64,000 bases of DNA, taken from positions 33,720,908 through 33,784,907 of the forward strand of contig OV121083.1 of the NCBI GenBank assembly GCA_921293015.1, read 5' to 3'. The notes beneath the pieces are model-generated. The model searched no databases and was not told the origin of the DNA. It saw only the letters and a list, made by a program, of their open reading frames with translations. This document shows, piece after piece, positions 8,651-21,591 of this stretch. Position 1 is the first letter of the stretch. Each line of letters begins with the position of its first letter. The DNA is from Phorcus lineatus. Its lineage: Eukaryota > Mollusca > Gastropoda > Trochida > Trochidae. The position numbers were made by a program, and so were the translations under genes.

Positions 8651-10410
8651 CTGGAAATATGGTGTATCACAGAAACATAATATTACACGAGCGTAGTTGG
8701 AATACATGTTCTATTACCTTAACGAAAACAAAACCACAACTTGTAAATCACAATCACAAATTTGAAGGACATTGTAACTGATTTTGTAGTACCTTATAAC
8801 AGCAAATCTTTCAGATACGACGTTGCTGTGCAAAGGGGTATACGCTCGGGGGCAGGAAAACGATACCAGTTTTGTAAAGAGAGTCAGACATGTTTTGTTA
8901 TTAAGCTTTCACAGTTTCACTTATCAGCACACGGACCTATTCAATCACACGAAGGATGTTAAAATGGCAATTTAACTTGTTTTTGTAACAGAATGCTTGG
9001 CATAAAGTTACACATTGATAAATTATGGATGCGAAGTAAATAACAGGTGTTGGTGACGAAATAAACCTTCTTAGAATTTAATTCGTTGACGCACAATCAA
9101 TGGCGGACGTCATCAATCATTTCACCCTTGCATCTCATTCGAGGATGTTCGAAGACGAATGTTGTTTAAAAGCGAGATAAAAGAATGACTCGTTATGCCT
9201 CTTAATTCATAATTTACGTAAGTTTGCTTCTCAAAATATGATGTGACTATGTGTTAGCATTAGTTACCACTCGTGAGTTTCTTGCAATTTGGGTTTTAAC
9301 TTTTCTTCTGTCCGTGCGTGTATGTCCATGAGGATTCGCAGTGACAGATATATACTATAGGTATTGAAGGAGCTTTCTCGGATAGATACTTTGATGCAAT
9401 AGAAAGTTCCTCTGGTTTTGGTAAGGTTTGTAATATTATTTGATAAAAGTTAAAGCGTTCTGTGGAGAATTTTCTTTTATCACATACTAATAAAAGCTAA
9501 AATATGTGATATTTTAAATAAACTTTGATTGGAGTTATCCTGATATGTGATATCCGTAATAATAGAAAGATAAATACATCATTGGTAGAAAATGATTTAC
9601 CTACCCATTTCGTAGTGTGACCTCATTTTTTTCTTCCATCTGTAAAGTATAACGAATGATAAAAATCATTATTTCATTTAAACACCAAAACCCATTTAAT
9701 TCAAAGGAAATCTTAAGTATATAAAATGAAGACCTTTATCACGTCGACCAGCAAGCTCGGTAATCATCACCACAACAAACTCGAAACAGATGGCCCATAA
9801 CTCCTCGTAATTTGTTGATAACTCACATTTTATACTGCTTAATCAAAGTGGTTCATAATTCTCAAATCAAGTCTAGGAATTGCAATAATGCAATCTTTCA
9901 TTTAATTAAAGATTTGTATTATCAAAATGTTATGCAATCAATAGAGTAAGCATTTTGAATCTCCAAAATCAAGTAAACTCCTACATCTGCTCCATACAAG
10001 ATGTGACAGGTCTTCTAAAGAGGCCCGGTGCATGTATCTTTGAAACAAGTAGAGCAATTTGCTCTGTAGCTCTTTGGTATTTGTATTGTTGATGTTCAAG
10101 ACTCGGATATACGAAATTGACGAAAGAAGATTTGAGGGTAGGCACCCTGCCACGCCCATATTGGAATGGGGTCAACACCAAAGATACAAATTTGAGTCTC
10201 CTACTCTTAAAATTTCAGCCTCCTACTTTATAAGATTTTAGGCAGAATATATTCCACCCAAATATTTGAAGGTGGGTAAGTCTCACATTCGGATCAAGTA
10301 TATCAAAGGTACATCCCCGCATCACAATTTAAGGGCTGGTGCGGTTTCAGGGAAGAAGTAAAAATTGTTAAAAGTGTACGGACGACGGACGCAGGACAAC
10401 GGGTCATACC
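8651..10410. other. Non-coding stretch between lectin paralogs
   Basis: No gene is supported. It is mostly AT-rich unique-looking sequence. About 9940-10260 contains overlapping short frames with no recognisable domain. About 10320-10410 ends in acggacgacggacgcagga, which resembles a repeat I have seen in bivalve genomes that continues after the insertion at 10880. Confidence 0.4.
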
Positions 10411-10879
10411 CAGGGCTACAGATAAGGGTCGTACACGCGTAATGTACGCCTATAAAATTACTAAGTACGGCCCTAAAATAAATTCCATGCGTATCATGTA
10501 CGCACATGCATGTCTGTTTACGCTTGGACATTCATTTCCATGCGTATCGTATTTCTAAATTTATCAAGGATGTTCTGATTCATGAATATAATAATTTCAT
10601 GTTCAGGTTCATTTGACACACAATTATCGATTGTTGATACCTTGTAAAATGTACACATAAAATGATGTACAGCTTTGCTAGTTTCCGTCGGTAATACATT
10701 GACGATTTCATTGGTTGATTACAACACTTTACACTTTACACCTTCATAAATAACATACAAACGTGCTCACACTTTGCATGTACTAAAGTAGTGAGTACAC
10801 CCCCAAAAGTTTCAGTACACCTCCACTTTATATTCAAGGTGTATGTACACTCACACCTAAAAAGTTATCTGTAGCCCTG
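10411..10879. mobile_element. Non-autonomous DNA transposon (MITE-like), family 1 copy 1
   Basis: A 469-bp unit bounded by perfect 15-bp inverted termini (cagggctacagataa / ttatctgtagccctg) and nearly identical to 14449-14918. The flanks share atacc on both sides, suggesting a 5-bp target duplication. It contains no transposase. It is inserted in an older repeat whose halves flank it. Confidence 0.85.
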
Positions 10880-11527
10880 ATACCATAAGCTGATCCGACC
10901 TTTCAAGTCTGATGAGCTTATGATTGTTCGGTTACAGTTACTTTACACTCTTGTTGAAATAATGAATTGCAAACTATAGAGCTGCATCCCAAAAGTTTGT
11001 CCTTCTACTCGAGTGTGTGGTTATTACATAATTTGTGATATCTTTGAGCACTGTACCATAGGGCACACGTCGCGAGGATTTTGAGTTTTCAGGTCCGTGA
11101 CAAAGACTGAATGCACATCAACATTTCCGTCCTGACAGCTCACCTGTGGCAGTTTTCGCAGCTCTTTAAAGTGACGGCGTCAATATTTCGAAGTCTCAGT
11201 ATTCTATCTGCCATGTAAAACCTGCACTATGTGATAATCATCGTCAAACATAAATGATCTTCTGTAACCATTCAATGTACTTGAGACGAAACTTTTCTTC
11301 GTAGTTCAATAATGAAAGTTTAATCTAAAAGTAAGGAATTTTTTTTCAAAAATGTTGTCACAACTGTCTGTCGAAAACTTGCTCCATTAGATTGCCGATC
11401 ACATTAAGGTGATTATTTGAACACATGAATAACAATACAACATCCAAACTAAGTTCAGGTTATGTGATATTTGCTCATAGAAAAACATTTGGGAGGACAA
11501 AATTTAGGGATGCAGCTGATGGTATGG
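10880..11527. other. Non-coding stretch 3' of the lectin gene
   Basis: The first about 80 bases continue the older repeat split by the insertion. The rest would include the 3' untranslated region of the minus-strand lectin gene. No second gene is seen. Confidence 0.4.
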
Positions 11528-13514
11528 TTACCGTTTCTGGCACAGATAGGCACATTTTGTCCCACAAGACAGGTCGTTCCACTGCATAAAGTTTCGGGGA
11601 GAGGCCGCCATACAGTTTTCAAAAAATAACGCTTTTGGGTTGCCTCCATCGGGTTGACCTTCAACCCATTTGCTGTATGCTACTTTCTTTTTACTATGTT
11701 GCCAGATGTATGTTTTCCTAGTCAGTTTTTTTCGAGCTCCCAACCATATACATCTGCTTTCTGAAAGAGACGAACACACGTAATTACTCATGACTCTAAC
11801 ACCTATAACTATGTACGTATAATAACCGATTCATATCCTTTATTGGCACATTGAATGATTGATAAAAGCGAACTTTGATCAAAGGCGCATGCAATCCAAT
11901 GCCACCACGTTCTTTTTTCTTTGCTCCTAATCATAATAGCCCAATAGTGATCGCGTTCGGCTTCGGAATAAGTGGTCCGGGGTTTGAATCATGTCATCCG
12001 TCACGATGTTCTCAGTATTCTTGGATTCTGTGGATGTTCATGGTGGATTACCTTAAAATTTGTCAAATAATTGACAGTCATACTATGTCCCACTTAAAAG
12101 AATACGAAGGCAAGAAATTAAGACTAAGAGATGAAGAGACGATGTCAATCAGTTTCTCAACACCCAAGACGAAGATTTCTACAGAATTGGACTACAAGCT
12201 CTTCAATACCGATCGAAGAACGAACAGAAGTACATTGCTACGAAGGTTGGCGGAGGAGGAAGGAAAGGGGGTGAGGGTATAAATGCATTTGATCTTAACC
12301 CTTCTTTCTACTTACCCACTACTTATCAATCACGCCTATATGAGACCTTCTTAATTTGAAAATAACTTGTCTGAAAACACTTTGTAGTTTCTTATGATTA
12401 AAGAAAGATATTGCTGAAAATTAACCCGACCGCACCATGGTGATTCGTTGAACACATCAAGCCAACTGAATGCTTTGATTATTCTAGTCGTTTCACACAA
12501 GAAGCTAAAAACAATCTCTCCGACTCTATACAATAATCATTTCGTTATGATAGAAATGTTGATAAAATCTTATTGAAATGTTTTTATAATGTTAATTCTA
12601 TTTTCATTTTTATAAGATTATCTGTATTCTTTTCTTAATTCAGTTGAAAAGGTGTGGCTGAATATTTTATCTCAAAGACATTCTAAGATTTTGAGGTTAT
12701 GTCATCAGTTTGTTGTCTCACACTATATTAGATCTTTGAATGGCGTTATTTATTGTAATGACATCAGAAAAACCACTAAATTACAGAAAATATGTCTCAG
12801 GATAAAAATAACGATGTTATAGAAAAATGCGGTTATTGATATGTTATCTTTCAATAGTTAAATCAACATCTGGCATAAATTGAATATGAAATTGAAAGGT
12901 TAAGACTTTCAAGAAATCCATTTTAAAATACTTTTAGAATATTATTGCTAAAGTCGTTAAGAGTTTATTGACGGGGAAAAGAATATTTATCATAGACATA
13001 CGCAGGTTGGAACTGAGTGATTAAACCATATAATATTTGATCCACATTAAAAAAACTATTATTCCCTACCAACTCCATAAAGAAAATCTTGGAGAAATAA
13101 TTGAATTCTCTCGTTAACGACTTCGGCGGCGTATCCTCCTTTTTTCTTGCATGAATCCTGAAAGAACAAATGTGACACTTCACTGTGTACATAGTTAAAA
13201 CAGTTATTGCATTGCGTTGGCGTATGTTCATAAAACGATAAAAAAAAATTGCCAAAGATTTAACTTATTTTGTCGCACGTGAAGTAAATGTGTATTTGAA
13301 AAAATGAAATACTTCAGACGACACTTGCTGTAGATATCATTTGAATGATGACTGGATGCGTTGAAATGTCATCATTAAAATGATATCTACAGCAAGTGTC
13401 GTCTGAAGCATTTCATTTTTTTCAAATACATATATACATATATATTAAATATAACATACTTCACATAGTCGTTTAAAGAATCATTTTAATCCATTTGGCC
13501 TAACCTCTTGTCTT

Positions 13515-13562
<48 letters not shown>

Positions 13563-16500
13563 ATATATGTGTGTGTGTATGTAAAAGAAAGCAAAACTTT
13601 TTTTAAAACGTTTCACGCCAAGATTAAAATCTGTAGGTTAATAAGTATAATTATTTCCTCAATTCAAACAAGGATGCCTAAATGAATGATAAAATTTTAG
13701 AAAGTTGATCAAGTCTCCTGCCTTTTTTCACTGAATTTTCTGTTTAAAGCATGTGGGTCGATATCAAAATGTGTTAAGCCCTGTGATGTCAGTCTTTAAT
13801 CCTTGTTTTCGTATTCTATCATATAGCTCGTGTAGTATGAACAAAAAGTACCGCTCATAATTACGAGTCTTTACGAAAATGAATAACTGATTGAATATTA
13901 AAGTAATATTTGAAACTGTTTTTTGATCCGACAAACATTTAAGTCTTGTAAGCGACGTCAAAGTGGTTATTTGGAAACAAGGCTATGTAAAGATAACCGA
14001 CATCTTTGTCTCCAATATTGCTTAGCTTTTGTGAAAATTAAGAAGTGGATCATAAACACCCCTGATCAGAATACTGCCAGCTTCTAGAATTCCCCATAAA
14101 CAGCACAAGATATAATAGGCATTTTAACAAGACCTTCTTATCATCTTAACAAGCCTGTTTTATATTACGGGGTCTATAATGAATTAAAAAATGGAAATGT
14201 AGTAGCTCACCAGAGCACTGGTAAAAGCAGCAGTGACGTAATAGGGTTCGTAACAAAACTTTTCAAAATATCTTCCATGATTTGGACAGTCCTCTGCAAA
14301 GGAAATTAAATGTATTACTTCTATGATAGTCATTATTTGAAATAATTGTTACAATATTAAAATGATTATGGGACACAAGTGTGTACAGACTTGCTTCCCT
14401 GATTTATTTAGTCTATTGGTATATTTAAAATATTCCCGATAACCAATACAGGGCTACAGATAAGGGTCGTACACGCGTAGTGTACGCCTATAAAATTACT
14501 AAGTACGGCCCTAAAATAAATTCCATGCGTATCATGTACGCACATGCATGTCTGTTTACGCTTGGACATTCATTTCCATGCGTATCGTATTTCTAAATTT
14601 ATCAAGGATGTTCTGATTCATGAATATAATAATTTCATGTTCAGGTTCATTTGACAAACAATTATCGATTGCTGATACCTTGTAAAATGTACACATAAAA
14701 TGATCGCACAGCTTCGCTAGTTTCCGTCGGTAATACATTGGCGATTTCATTGGTTGATTACAACATTTTACACTTTAGACCTTCATAAATAACATACAAA
14801 CGTGCTCACACTTTGCAAGTACTAAAGTAGTGAGTACATCCCCAAAAGTTTCAGTACACCTCCACTTTATATTCAAGGTGTATGTACACTCACACCTAAA
14901 AAGTTATCTGTAGCCCTGCTAATATGACCACTGAAACCCCACCCCTTAATTCAGAGAAAGATGTTTTAGGTTGTAAACTAATAGTTCTAACCTTCGTATC
15001 CATCGTTATTTGTAGTAGAAGGGACATGAGTAGTTGTAGAGAGAGTAGAAGTAGAAGTAGTTGTGGCAGTCCTTTTCAAATTAGTAGTTGGCGTAGATGT
15101 AGTTGTTGTTTTAGTAGTTGTAGCAGTTGCTGTCATTGTAGTTGCTAGTTCGCCTTTGAAAGACGAGAAAAACATTGAATAATTCCATGTAACATTTAGA
15201 AGCAAACCCATTCCTTGACAATAATTGGTTTTACAGTTATCATTCTTCCAATCAACCAGCGAATTTCCGAAGTCAACCTATATACCATGCAAAATTTAGA
15301 TCGAAGTTATAGGACATTACATATTTCCACAAATCATGCCCTATTTACACTTCCGATGAATGTGTTTATCGGCGCCTGCCGATTCAACTCCGCCGACAAA
15401 CAAACCAAGTGCACCCGATTAGAGTCGAGTGCCATGTACCGAGAATCTATTAACTGCATCGTCGAGAGTTAAGACATTCACATTTCTCAATGAATTTGTC
15501 GCCTATTTTTTTCTTTCTGTATTCAAGAAAGGTAAGCATGAACTTTTTTCATTGCATTTTCAGCTGGGAAATTTCATGGGATCTGCGTCACGGCTTTTGC
15601 AAAATTACGTTGATAGTCTTGTCGGACGGCAACAGGGAATTTAAATTTCATAATGAAGGCTTGACTGCACTTAAGGTTCTGAATATTGTTGAAACGTCAG
15701 AGGGAAGATTGATGTGAATGATGAACTATTTACCTGGCGTTCATTAATTATTGCCTTGCAAAGGTGAGCCTATAACTTTAATTTTCTATCTTCTTCGTGT
15801 TTAGGAGAAATTCAAGACGAACGCTGACTAATTTTGACGCGTGTCATTGTCCGGAAGCGGGCATTGAATACATTTCCATTGTCACTCTACTGAACCGAAT
15901 AGCATTAAAATTCTACTTTAAAGCAATAATGTGTACTTATCGATACATAACACCATAACAGACCCTAAAAGTGAGGAGTGTCTCTTTAAAGATAGCCAAG
16001 GAGCTTCAGGGAGTGGATTTTTATATCTTACCAAATTCAGGAGCCCTTTCTATTCCAGATGCTTTTTTAGGGTATATTTTTTTTATTAACGTTTGTTGGT
16101 TAGTCTAAAAAAACGGTAACTGTTAGTTTTTCTCATGGTACTTTTAAATTTTAACTAGATAAAATAAAATCAGTGTTTGTTTTAGACATTAAAGGGCCAC
16201 AGAGTATATTGTTGGAGTCAAATAAGCCAAACTTCATAAATAGTGTTATTTTATCTAGAAGTGGTGGTTGTTGTCAAAAATAAGCATCTTAGTGCTTATG
16301 AGTTAAGTTTAGTAACAATTAGATTAACATCTCGATTTGTGATCGAAAACCGGACAGTGACGTGCGTCAATGACTCAAACTTAATTTTGGAAACTTATTG
16401 ACAGCAGACACAAATGTAAATATGGATTGGTAGTACTTATTAGGACTTTCTACTAATAAACATGTAAAATGTACGACGTCCTCACATTCATATGGCCGTT

Positions 16501-17295
16501 TTTCATTTATCATTGAAACCATAAAAATAGCACAATTTGGGAATTTGGAAGTGGGCGATTTGACCTTAATTGGGGACATATGGTGATTTGGCTCTTATTT
16601 AAGGAACATACAAAATCCTAAAACATACTCTGTGTCACTTTAAGGGCAATAAAAAATAGGCAGCCTGCACGTCAACGTATGTGAATCCTGATCTCCTTCA
16701 GGTAAAATGCCTCGTATCGCTAAGCATATGACCAGCCAATGAAAACATCGCATCCAGTATGAAAACTCGGTTGTATTCAAGATAAAGCTTTTAAGCTCCG
16801 TGCATTAAAACATTTCATTGGCTGAAAGAATTACAACTAACTATAGCAATAAAGAACCACCTGTAAGCGCTAAGAGGCGTTTTGCATGAAGGAGATGAGG
16901 ATATCGGAAGGAGATCTGATGACTCAAATACGCTAATGGTGCAGGATATAAAATGCATGGACACGCTAAAATCTTTCTGATCGGCGGAGAAAACAAATGC
17001 TTCATTTTTTACCTCTTCCATAGACTTTGTTGAGAGATTTCCATGATGTCCCTGACATCGTTCCTTTGAATTCAGAACCTGGTGTCAAACATTTGGACGA
17101 GTTGTCGTCGTAAATGAAGTTGGGACATCTGTGTGACATTGCACAGACAAGCGCACATTGGGTCATGGATATGTTATTAATGATGTCCCCTGTAACTTCT
17201 GTCGACGTACCATCTCCCGTGTTGTATTTACTTACTTGAATTCCTTTTGATAACACACAAGCAAATAAAATATGGTTGTAAATGAGCAAATACAT
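11528..17295 (-). CDS. Secreted PAN/apple plus C-type lectin domain protein, five exons
   Basis: Coding exons on the minus strand are 17295-17013, 15153-14992, 14293-14211, 13157-13070 and 11760-11528. All introns are GT-AG, all phases fit, and the total is 849 bp (282 residues plus TAA). Residues 1-20 are a signal peptide (MYLLIYNHILFACVLSKG). Residues about 20-90 form a PAN/apple-like domain with QCALVC, HRCPNFIY and a later Cys. Residues 95-148 are a Thr-rich, mucin-like linker. Residues 149-282 are a C-type lectin domain starting DCPNHGRYFEKFCYE, with Cys at 255, 271 and 279. It carries QPD (241-243) and WND (266-268). In this family QPD usually indicates galactose-type, calcium-dependent binding and WND supplies calcium ligands. 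It is likely a secreted pattern-recognition or mucosal lectin. Introns hold several mobile elements. The ATG at 17295 is chosen because it directly precedes the signal peptide. Confidence 0.88.
11930..12020 (+). mobile_element. tRNA-derived SINE head fragment
   Basis: The segment matches the tRNA-like head of the SINE at 42495: an A-box-like region, then cgcgttcggcttcgga, then ggtccggggtttgaatc as the B-box. The body beyond about 12020 no longer aligns. It lies in the last intron of the lectin gene. Confidence 0.6.
13292..13429. repeat. Fold-back element (hairpin MITE)
   Basis: Arms of about 51 bases (starting gtatttgaaaaaatgaaat) are inverted and nearly identical around a roughly 35-base loop. 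It lies in the third intron of the lectin gene. The shared word cagacgacacttgctgtaga makes the pairing certain. Confidence 0.85.
13517..13583. repeat. TA/TG microsatellite
   Basis: An uninterrupted run of TA dinucleotides is followed by tgtatgtatatatatgtgtg. It sits just downstream of the hairpin element. Confidence 0.95.
14449..14918. mobile_element. Non-autonomous DNA transposon (MITE-like), family 1 copy 2
   Basis: Nearly identical to 10411-10879 over 470 bp, in the same orientation and with the same terminal cagggctacagataa inverted repeat. It lies in the second intron of the lectin gene. No clear target duplication is seen at this copy. Confidence 0.85.
16193..16639. mobile_element. TTAA-flanked MITE, copy A
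   Basis: Ends agggccacagag and ctctgtgtcact are imperfect inverted repeats, directly flanked by TTAA on both sides (16189-16192 and 16640-16643). The internal word atcgaaaaccggacagtga is shared with the copy at 36483. TTAA duplication points to a piggyBac- or Kolobok-type parent. It lies in the first intron of the lectin gene. Confidence 0.8.
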
Positions 17296-18519
17296 GTTAC
17301 TGTCTTCCTCTCGTCAACCCGGGTAACGATAACAGTCCATTGGCTAATTTGAAACTAATTTCCCATTAATCATTTATGATATGCCTTGGTAAAGATATGA
17401 GATATCTAAAGCAAACAGTGAGTTTCAGCTCACAAGATACTATTATCGCTGAGGTCGAACGGACTTGATGACGAAAAATAGCCATTATTACAAAAAAATG
17501 ATGTCTTTATGAGAATTTAGCGTTAATCTGTATTAGATATTTCTCTTCGTTTTAAAATTATTTAAAGGCACAATAGTATCCGAATATTTCGAAAATATGT
17601 ATGATAACGATAATAATAAGTAATGTACAGATGCATATTTCTTGATATGTCTCACGATCCGCACTCACTATATCTACCTCATGAGTGAATTGGAAAATAG
17701 ATCCTTAATCAGGTTAGAAATTTAATTCTAAAAGACAGTAACTATCTAATGATCTATCGTTGCATCAAATACGCTTGAACAACGATATCACCAATATTAA
17801 ATGTTCATAGTCTTAAACCCCAAAACGGTACCCGCTCTGGTTGATACAACAGCAACGTTAAGCCTGTGTATAAAAAAGTCGCTGAGCTTACAGAAAGAAA
17901 AGGTGATTTGTGGTTTAACTCAGCTTTGAAGAGTATATCACTAACCTCAAGGCTCCTAGCATTATTGCAAGGAGAAAACCCGCAACACTATCATGGTCAT
18001 GCCCTGCTGTGAAACATGTGAACATCGGCTGGAACTAGCGAGCCATACAACTAGACAAAAAGCAATCTAGTTAAAACTAGCGCTATTACCTTCCGTCCCT
18101 AAGTCCGTTTTGAAAGTATTACATAAGGGACGTAAACATCTAGTTTGAACTATATTTGACAAACAGAGAATAACATGATCCTCTGTCCTTAGTTAAAAGA
18201 TTAAAGTAAATTCTGAACCTTCAAATGATGCTAGATGAGCCGTATTCAACAATCAACCTTTTGTATTGACACTTAAGATGTTTGACATCCCTCTGACATT
18301 GGTCGTCTTAACATTTCCATAATTGATTGCAGGTTGTAAAGATTAGTAGGCGTTTTTTGCATCAGTATTAAGATAATATGTGTGCATGTGGCTTCGGATA
18401 GCCAATTTGAGCGCTAAACTGCGTGCCATAGAGTCTAAAGTGATATAGTCTTTTGAAATATATTTCAGACGTCACTTTTTACATCTAATTCTAAACAGAA
18501 AGATCTAACTATATATATA
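17296..18519. other. Upstream region of the lectin gene
   Basis: It should contain the lectin promoter and any 5' untranslated exon, but no element can be pinned down. A SINE fragment (17899-18045) is listed separately. Confidence 0.35.
17899..18045 (-). mobile_element. tRNA-derived SINE, body and tail fragment
   Basis: On the minus strand it aligns with the body and tail of the SINE at 42495: gctagttccagccgatg, then a segment like tggtgttgctggctttctcc, then tatactcttcaaagc and a cacaaatcacctt tail. The tRNA-like head is missing, and it is visibly diverged, so it is older than the 42-kb copy. Confidence 0.65.
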
Positions 18520-18524
18520 GCAGC

Positions 18525-19315
18525 CTGTGCAATACGAATCTTTTGCACTGGAGCGTTGTCGTGAAGAAGCATCACCTTAGCAGTCAACATGCCGCGCATC
18601 TTCTTCTTAAACATCGCTCTCAATTCATAAAGTCAACATAGTTAAATCCTGTTATTGTAGTTTAAGTGGTTTATAATCTATAAGTATCACGCCCCTAAAC
18701 CCCAGAAAAGGGTCGCCATGACCTTGCCAGCAGAAAACTAAGTTCTGAACTTCCTGGGTGCAGGAGAGCGCTTATGCTTCCATTGCATGGATTCTTCCTT
18801 GGGGTCAGGATCCCAGTGATGAATCCACGTTTTTTCCCCTGTAACCAGACGGACATAAAAGTTATCGGGATTAGCTTTGAAGATGTACAGGAGCTCACGG
18901 CTGGATTTAACTTTCTTGTGTCAATTTTGTGCATTTATGTTTCGTGGCACACATCTTGCAGACACTTTTGACATGTGCAAGTGCTCACGAATTATGGTGG
19001 AACATTTCTAAGAGAAAAATCACACTGTGAAGGTATCTCATCCACTTTGATTCTGCGATCGGACACGATTAAACCCTGGATGCTTGCAACTATGTACGTA
19101 GGGTTGTTTGTGTCTGTGAACTGTCTTCAGATGGCCTATCTCAATAATGACACCAACGATTATGTATTGACGGGTCTGTCAATACTAACTTCTATGAACT
19201 TATTGACTTTCTCTCGTAGTTTAGTTCGTGGCACTGTAAAGCTTATAGTCTTGATTAAAAAATGTGTTGGGTCGTTTTTGTTTCATTCTTGTTGTATCTT
19301 ACCGAGTTTGTGATC
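18525..19315 (-). mobile_element. Mariner-type DNA transposon remnant
   Basis: On the minus strand, pieces read in order as typical mariner transposase: HMSKVSARWVPRNL-like sequence, KSSRELL-like sequence, then WIHHWDPDPKEESMQWKHK, FSAGKVMATLFWGLG, and finally MLLHDNAPVQK, which carries the second catalytic Asp region. The frame changes several times between 18860 and 19130, and stops occur (for example just before FSAGKV and after FWGLG). The last third of the transposase is not found. It is a dead, old copy. Small open frames on either strand here are artefacts of it. Confidence 0.8.
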
Positions 19316-21520
19316 TCATTTATGTATTAAATTCCAAGCATCTAAATGTTACCCCATGTTTCAACAGAGTGTGATATAATCATGTACTAAAAATACAACT
19401 GGAATGTCTCAATTTCGTTTCCAAATTAAATTATATTTTGATTGAAGAACAATTTAAGAAAAAATCTTAGCCTTTCTATGAATACCGTCCCTTGTGTTTT
19501 CCAAAACCTTAGAAATAATAGAATTATATCGCCATATCAAATGTAAGCATCTGGCGATGTGCTTTTCAGTAGTTTGGTTGAATATTCAACTTCTATTCGC
19601 AACCGGAGTTATAGATACAGTCAGGAAAGACTTGTTTTTCAATTGAAAGCACGGTTGGTAACGTACACGTTGGATGACGTCATCCACGATATCAAATATC
19701 AATTCGCGACTTTTAATGTCATTCCAGGTTATTTACTTATAGGGTTATTGGTAATTGAATTAGTTGTTCCTTAACTCATATTCTTATGTATGTAGTACTG
19801 TTCAGAAGTTGTGGTGAATATAGGGTCTTAAATCTGTAAACTAAAAACTGCATTTCTCAGGGCATATTTAATTGCACTGTTTCCAGAGCAATTGACAAAG
19901 CATTAAACATTAACGACGTTATTGAGAAATAGCCTCTAATTTGCTTCAATTGCAGTTACTGATTGCGCCAATCCCTAACACCGTTGCTAACATAACGTGC
20001 TGGAGCGCCGAAATGAATGTACTCAAGATCTTTAGAGCCATTGGCTCTGTAGTTAATCAGCGTGTGTATTGTTTGTTTTCAAGACTGTATTACATAGTGT
20101 TCTCAAACTGAAATACATAAATAACATATTTTAAAATCATGTTACAAATCTAAACAAATTCTTTTGAAAATGAGAAACTACATTTTCGTTCATTTCAATG
20201 CCTAATCTAACCTTTAATAAACATAATTATACAATACAATACATGACATCATAGTGACCGAGGGGAAATAGGCAGCTGGGAATTTAGGAGACTACTCGTT
20301 AATGAGCTGAGAGATCTAAGCATTGCTGATCACTTTATTTCATGTTCATATTTTACTGATTTATTGTGCTACAGACATGAAGTTGGAGTCGTTTGACATT
20401 ACCACATCAATTCAACGAACATTTCACAAAACTTTTAAAAAGGTGATATTTTTATATTTCAAACACTGCCACGCCATGAGCATGGAAGTTACATCTTAGA
20501 TATCTATGGCTATTATTTCAAATGGTATAAGCAATATTTTCATGCGAATGATCCCCCACCCCCACCCCCTCTCCACTCCCAAACTCTCCCCCGATGAAAA
20601 ACATCTATAAGGCCTTTTGTCATGGGGAACATTGAAAACATTAAAAAACTAAAGCTGTTTCTTCTTGATACTCTAAGGCAATTATCTATCTCCATTCAAT
20701 CTTTTTTCAAATCTCATGTTTAATTTCTTATCATATGAAAACATTAACAACTTAACGACTTTATCAAACTAAAAAAAATAAGGCGGTCAACTAATTGAGA
20801 ATGCAAAAGAATTTCTATGACCATGGCCGGAATAAATATTTGATGAACTGCGTAAAGGTCAGATGTTATTTTTACCGTGCAGCTTTATTAATTCGTTGAA
20901 TAGGCCTGGAGATATTTGTATGCAGTTACGTCGCTAATACGACAATCGAAAACTCCACATTCCTGATGGATACGCCACTGCGTTGTGTATTTTTGCACTT
21001 TTAACACATTTCATGCCAAAATGATGTTCCCATTTGTCTTAAATGTATATATTCAAAGATTAAAAGTTACATATAGCGAACATTAATGGAGTAATCTCTT
21101 TGGGACAACTGATTAAATTTTCTGTTCATATATTTTTTCAGATTATTTGCAAATAACAAGCAGAGATGGCTATATTCCCTAACCATTTGCAAAAGCGTCA
21201 AACATATCAAACAGTAATCACGAAGCTATTTTCTTTGTTAAACCAGAAATAACTCAAATTTGTGGTTGAACACTATCTTAAGCTGAGCATTTATCCATCC
21301 TACCGGAGATTTGTTTAAATTGTTTAAAATCTTAAGTTTAATTAAAGGTTTAATATCCTAGCCTTAAACCAGTATTTCAAATTATGTTTCAATGGAAACA
21401 ACTAAAACAATATTTTGATGAACCTCAAAAGGCACCACTTTACATGGTGACTGTTCTACATACCAAGTGTCAATGAGCTACGCCGTATTGTTTTCGAGTT
21501 CTGGTCTGGAAACTAAATTC
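19316..21520. other. Intergenic stretch without recognised genes
   Basis: AT-rich sequence with no domain, splice-consistent exon chain or RNA gene seen. A C-rich run (about 20550-20595) is the only compositional feature. Confidence 0.4.
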
Positions 21521-21591
21521 GAACAAACCTGCAGAGGTTTCTGATTCTTTGAAGGGGATCCTCCTTGGGGTACTACTGCATAATTGGTACC

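Noticed and set aside
9938-10241. Overlapping short frames on both strands, some with a gene-like look
   Set aside because: No recognisable domain, no splice context, and three competing frames; not supportable as a gene.
11875-12282. 135-residue plus-strand frame
   Set aside because: It runs through a SINE head and the last lectin intron, with no domain.
14924-15148. Plus-strand open frame rich in Ser/Cys/Arg
   Set aside because: It is the opposite strand of the Thr-rich linker exon of the lectin gene; the minus strand has matching splice sites and phases.
18774-19313. Plus-strand open frames up to 112 residues
   Set aside because: They lie antisense to a recognisable mariner transposase remnant and have no protein features of their own.
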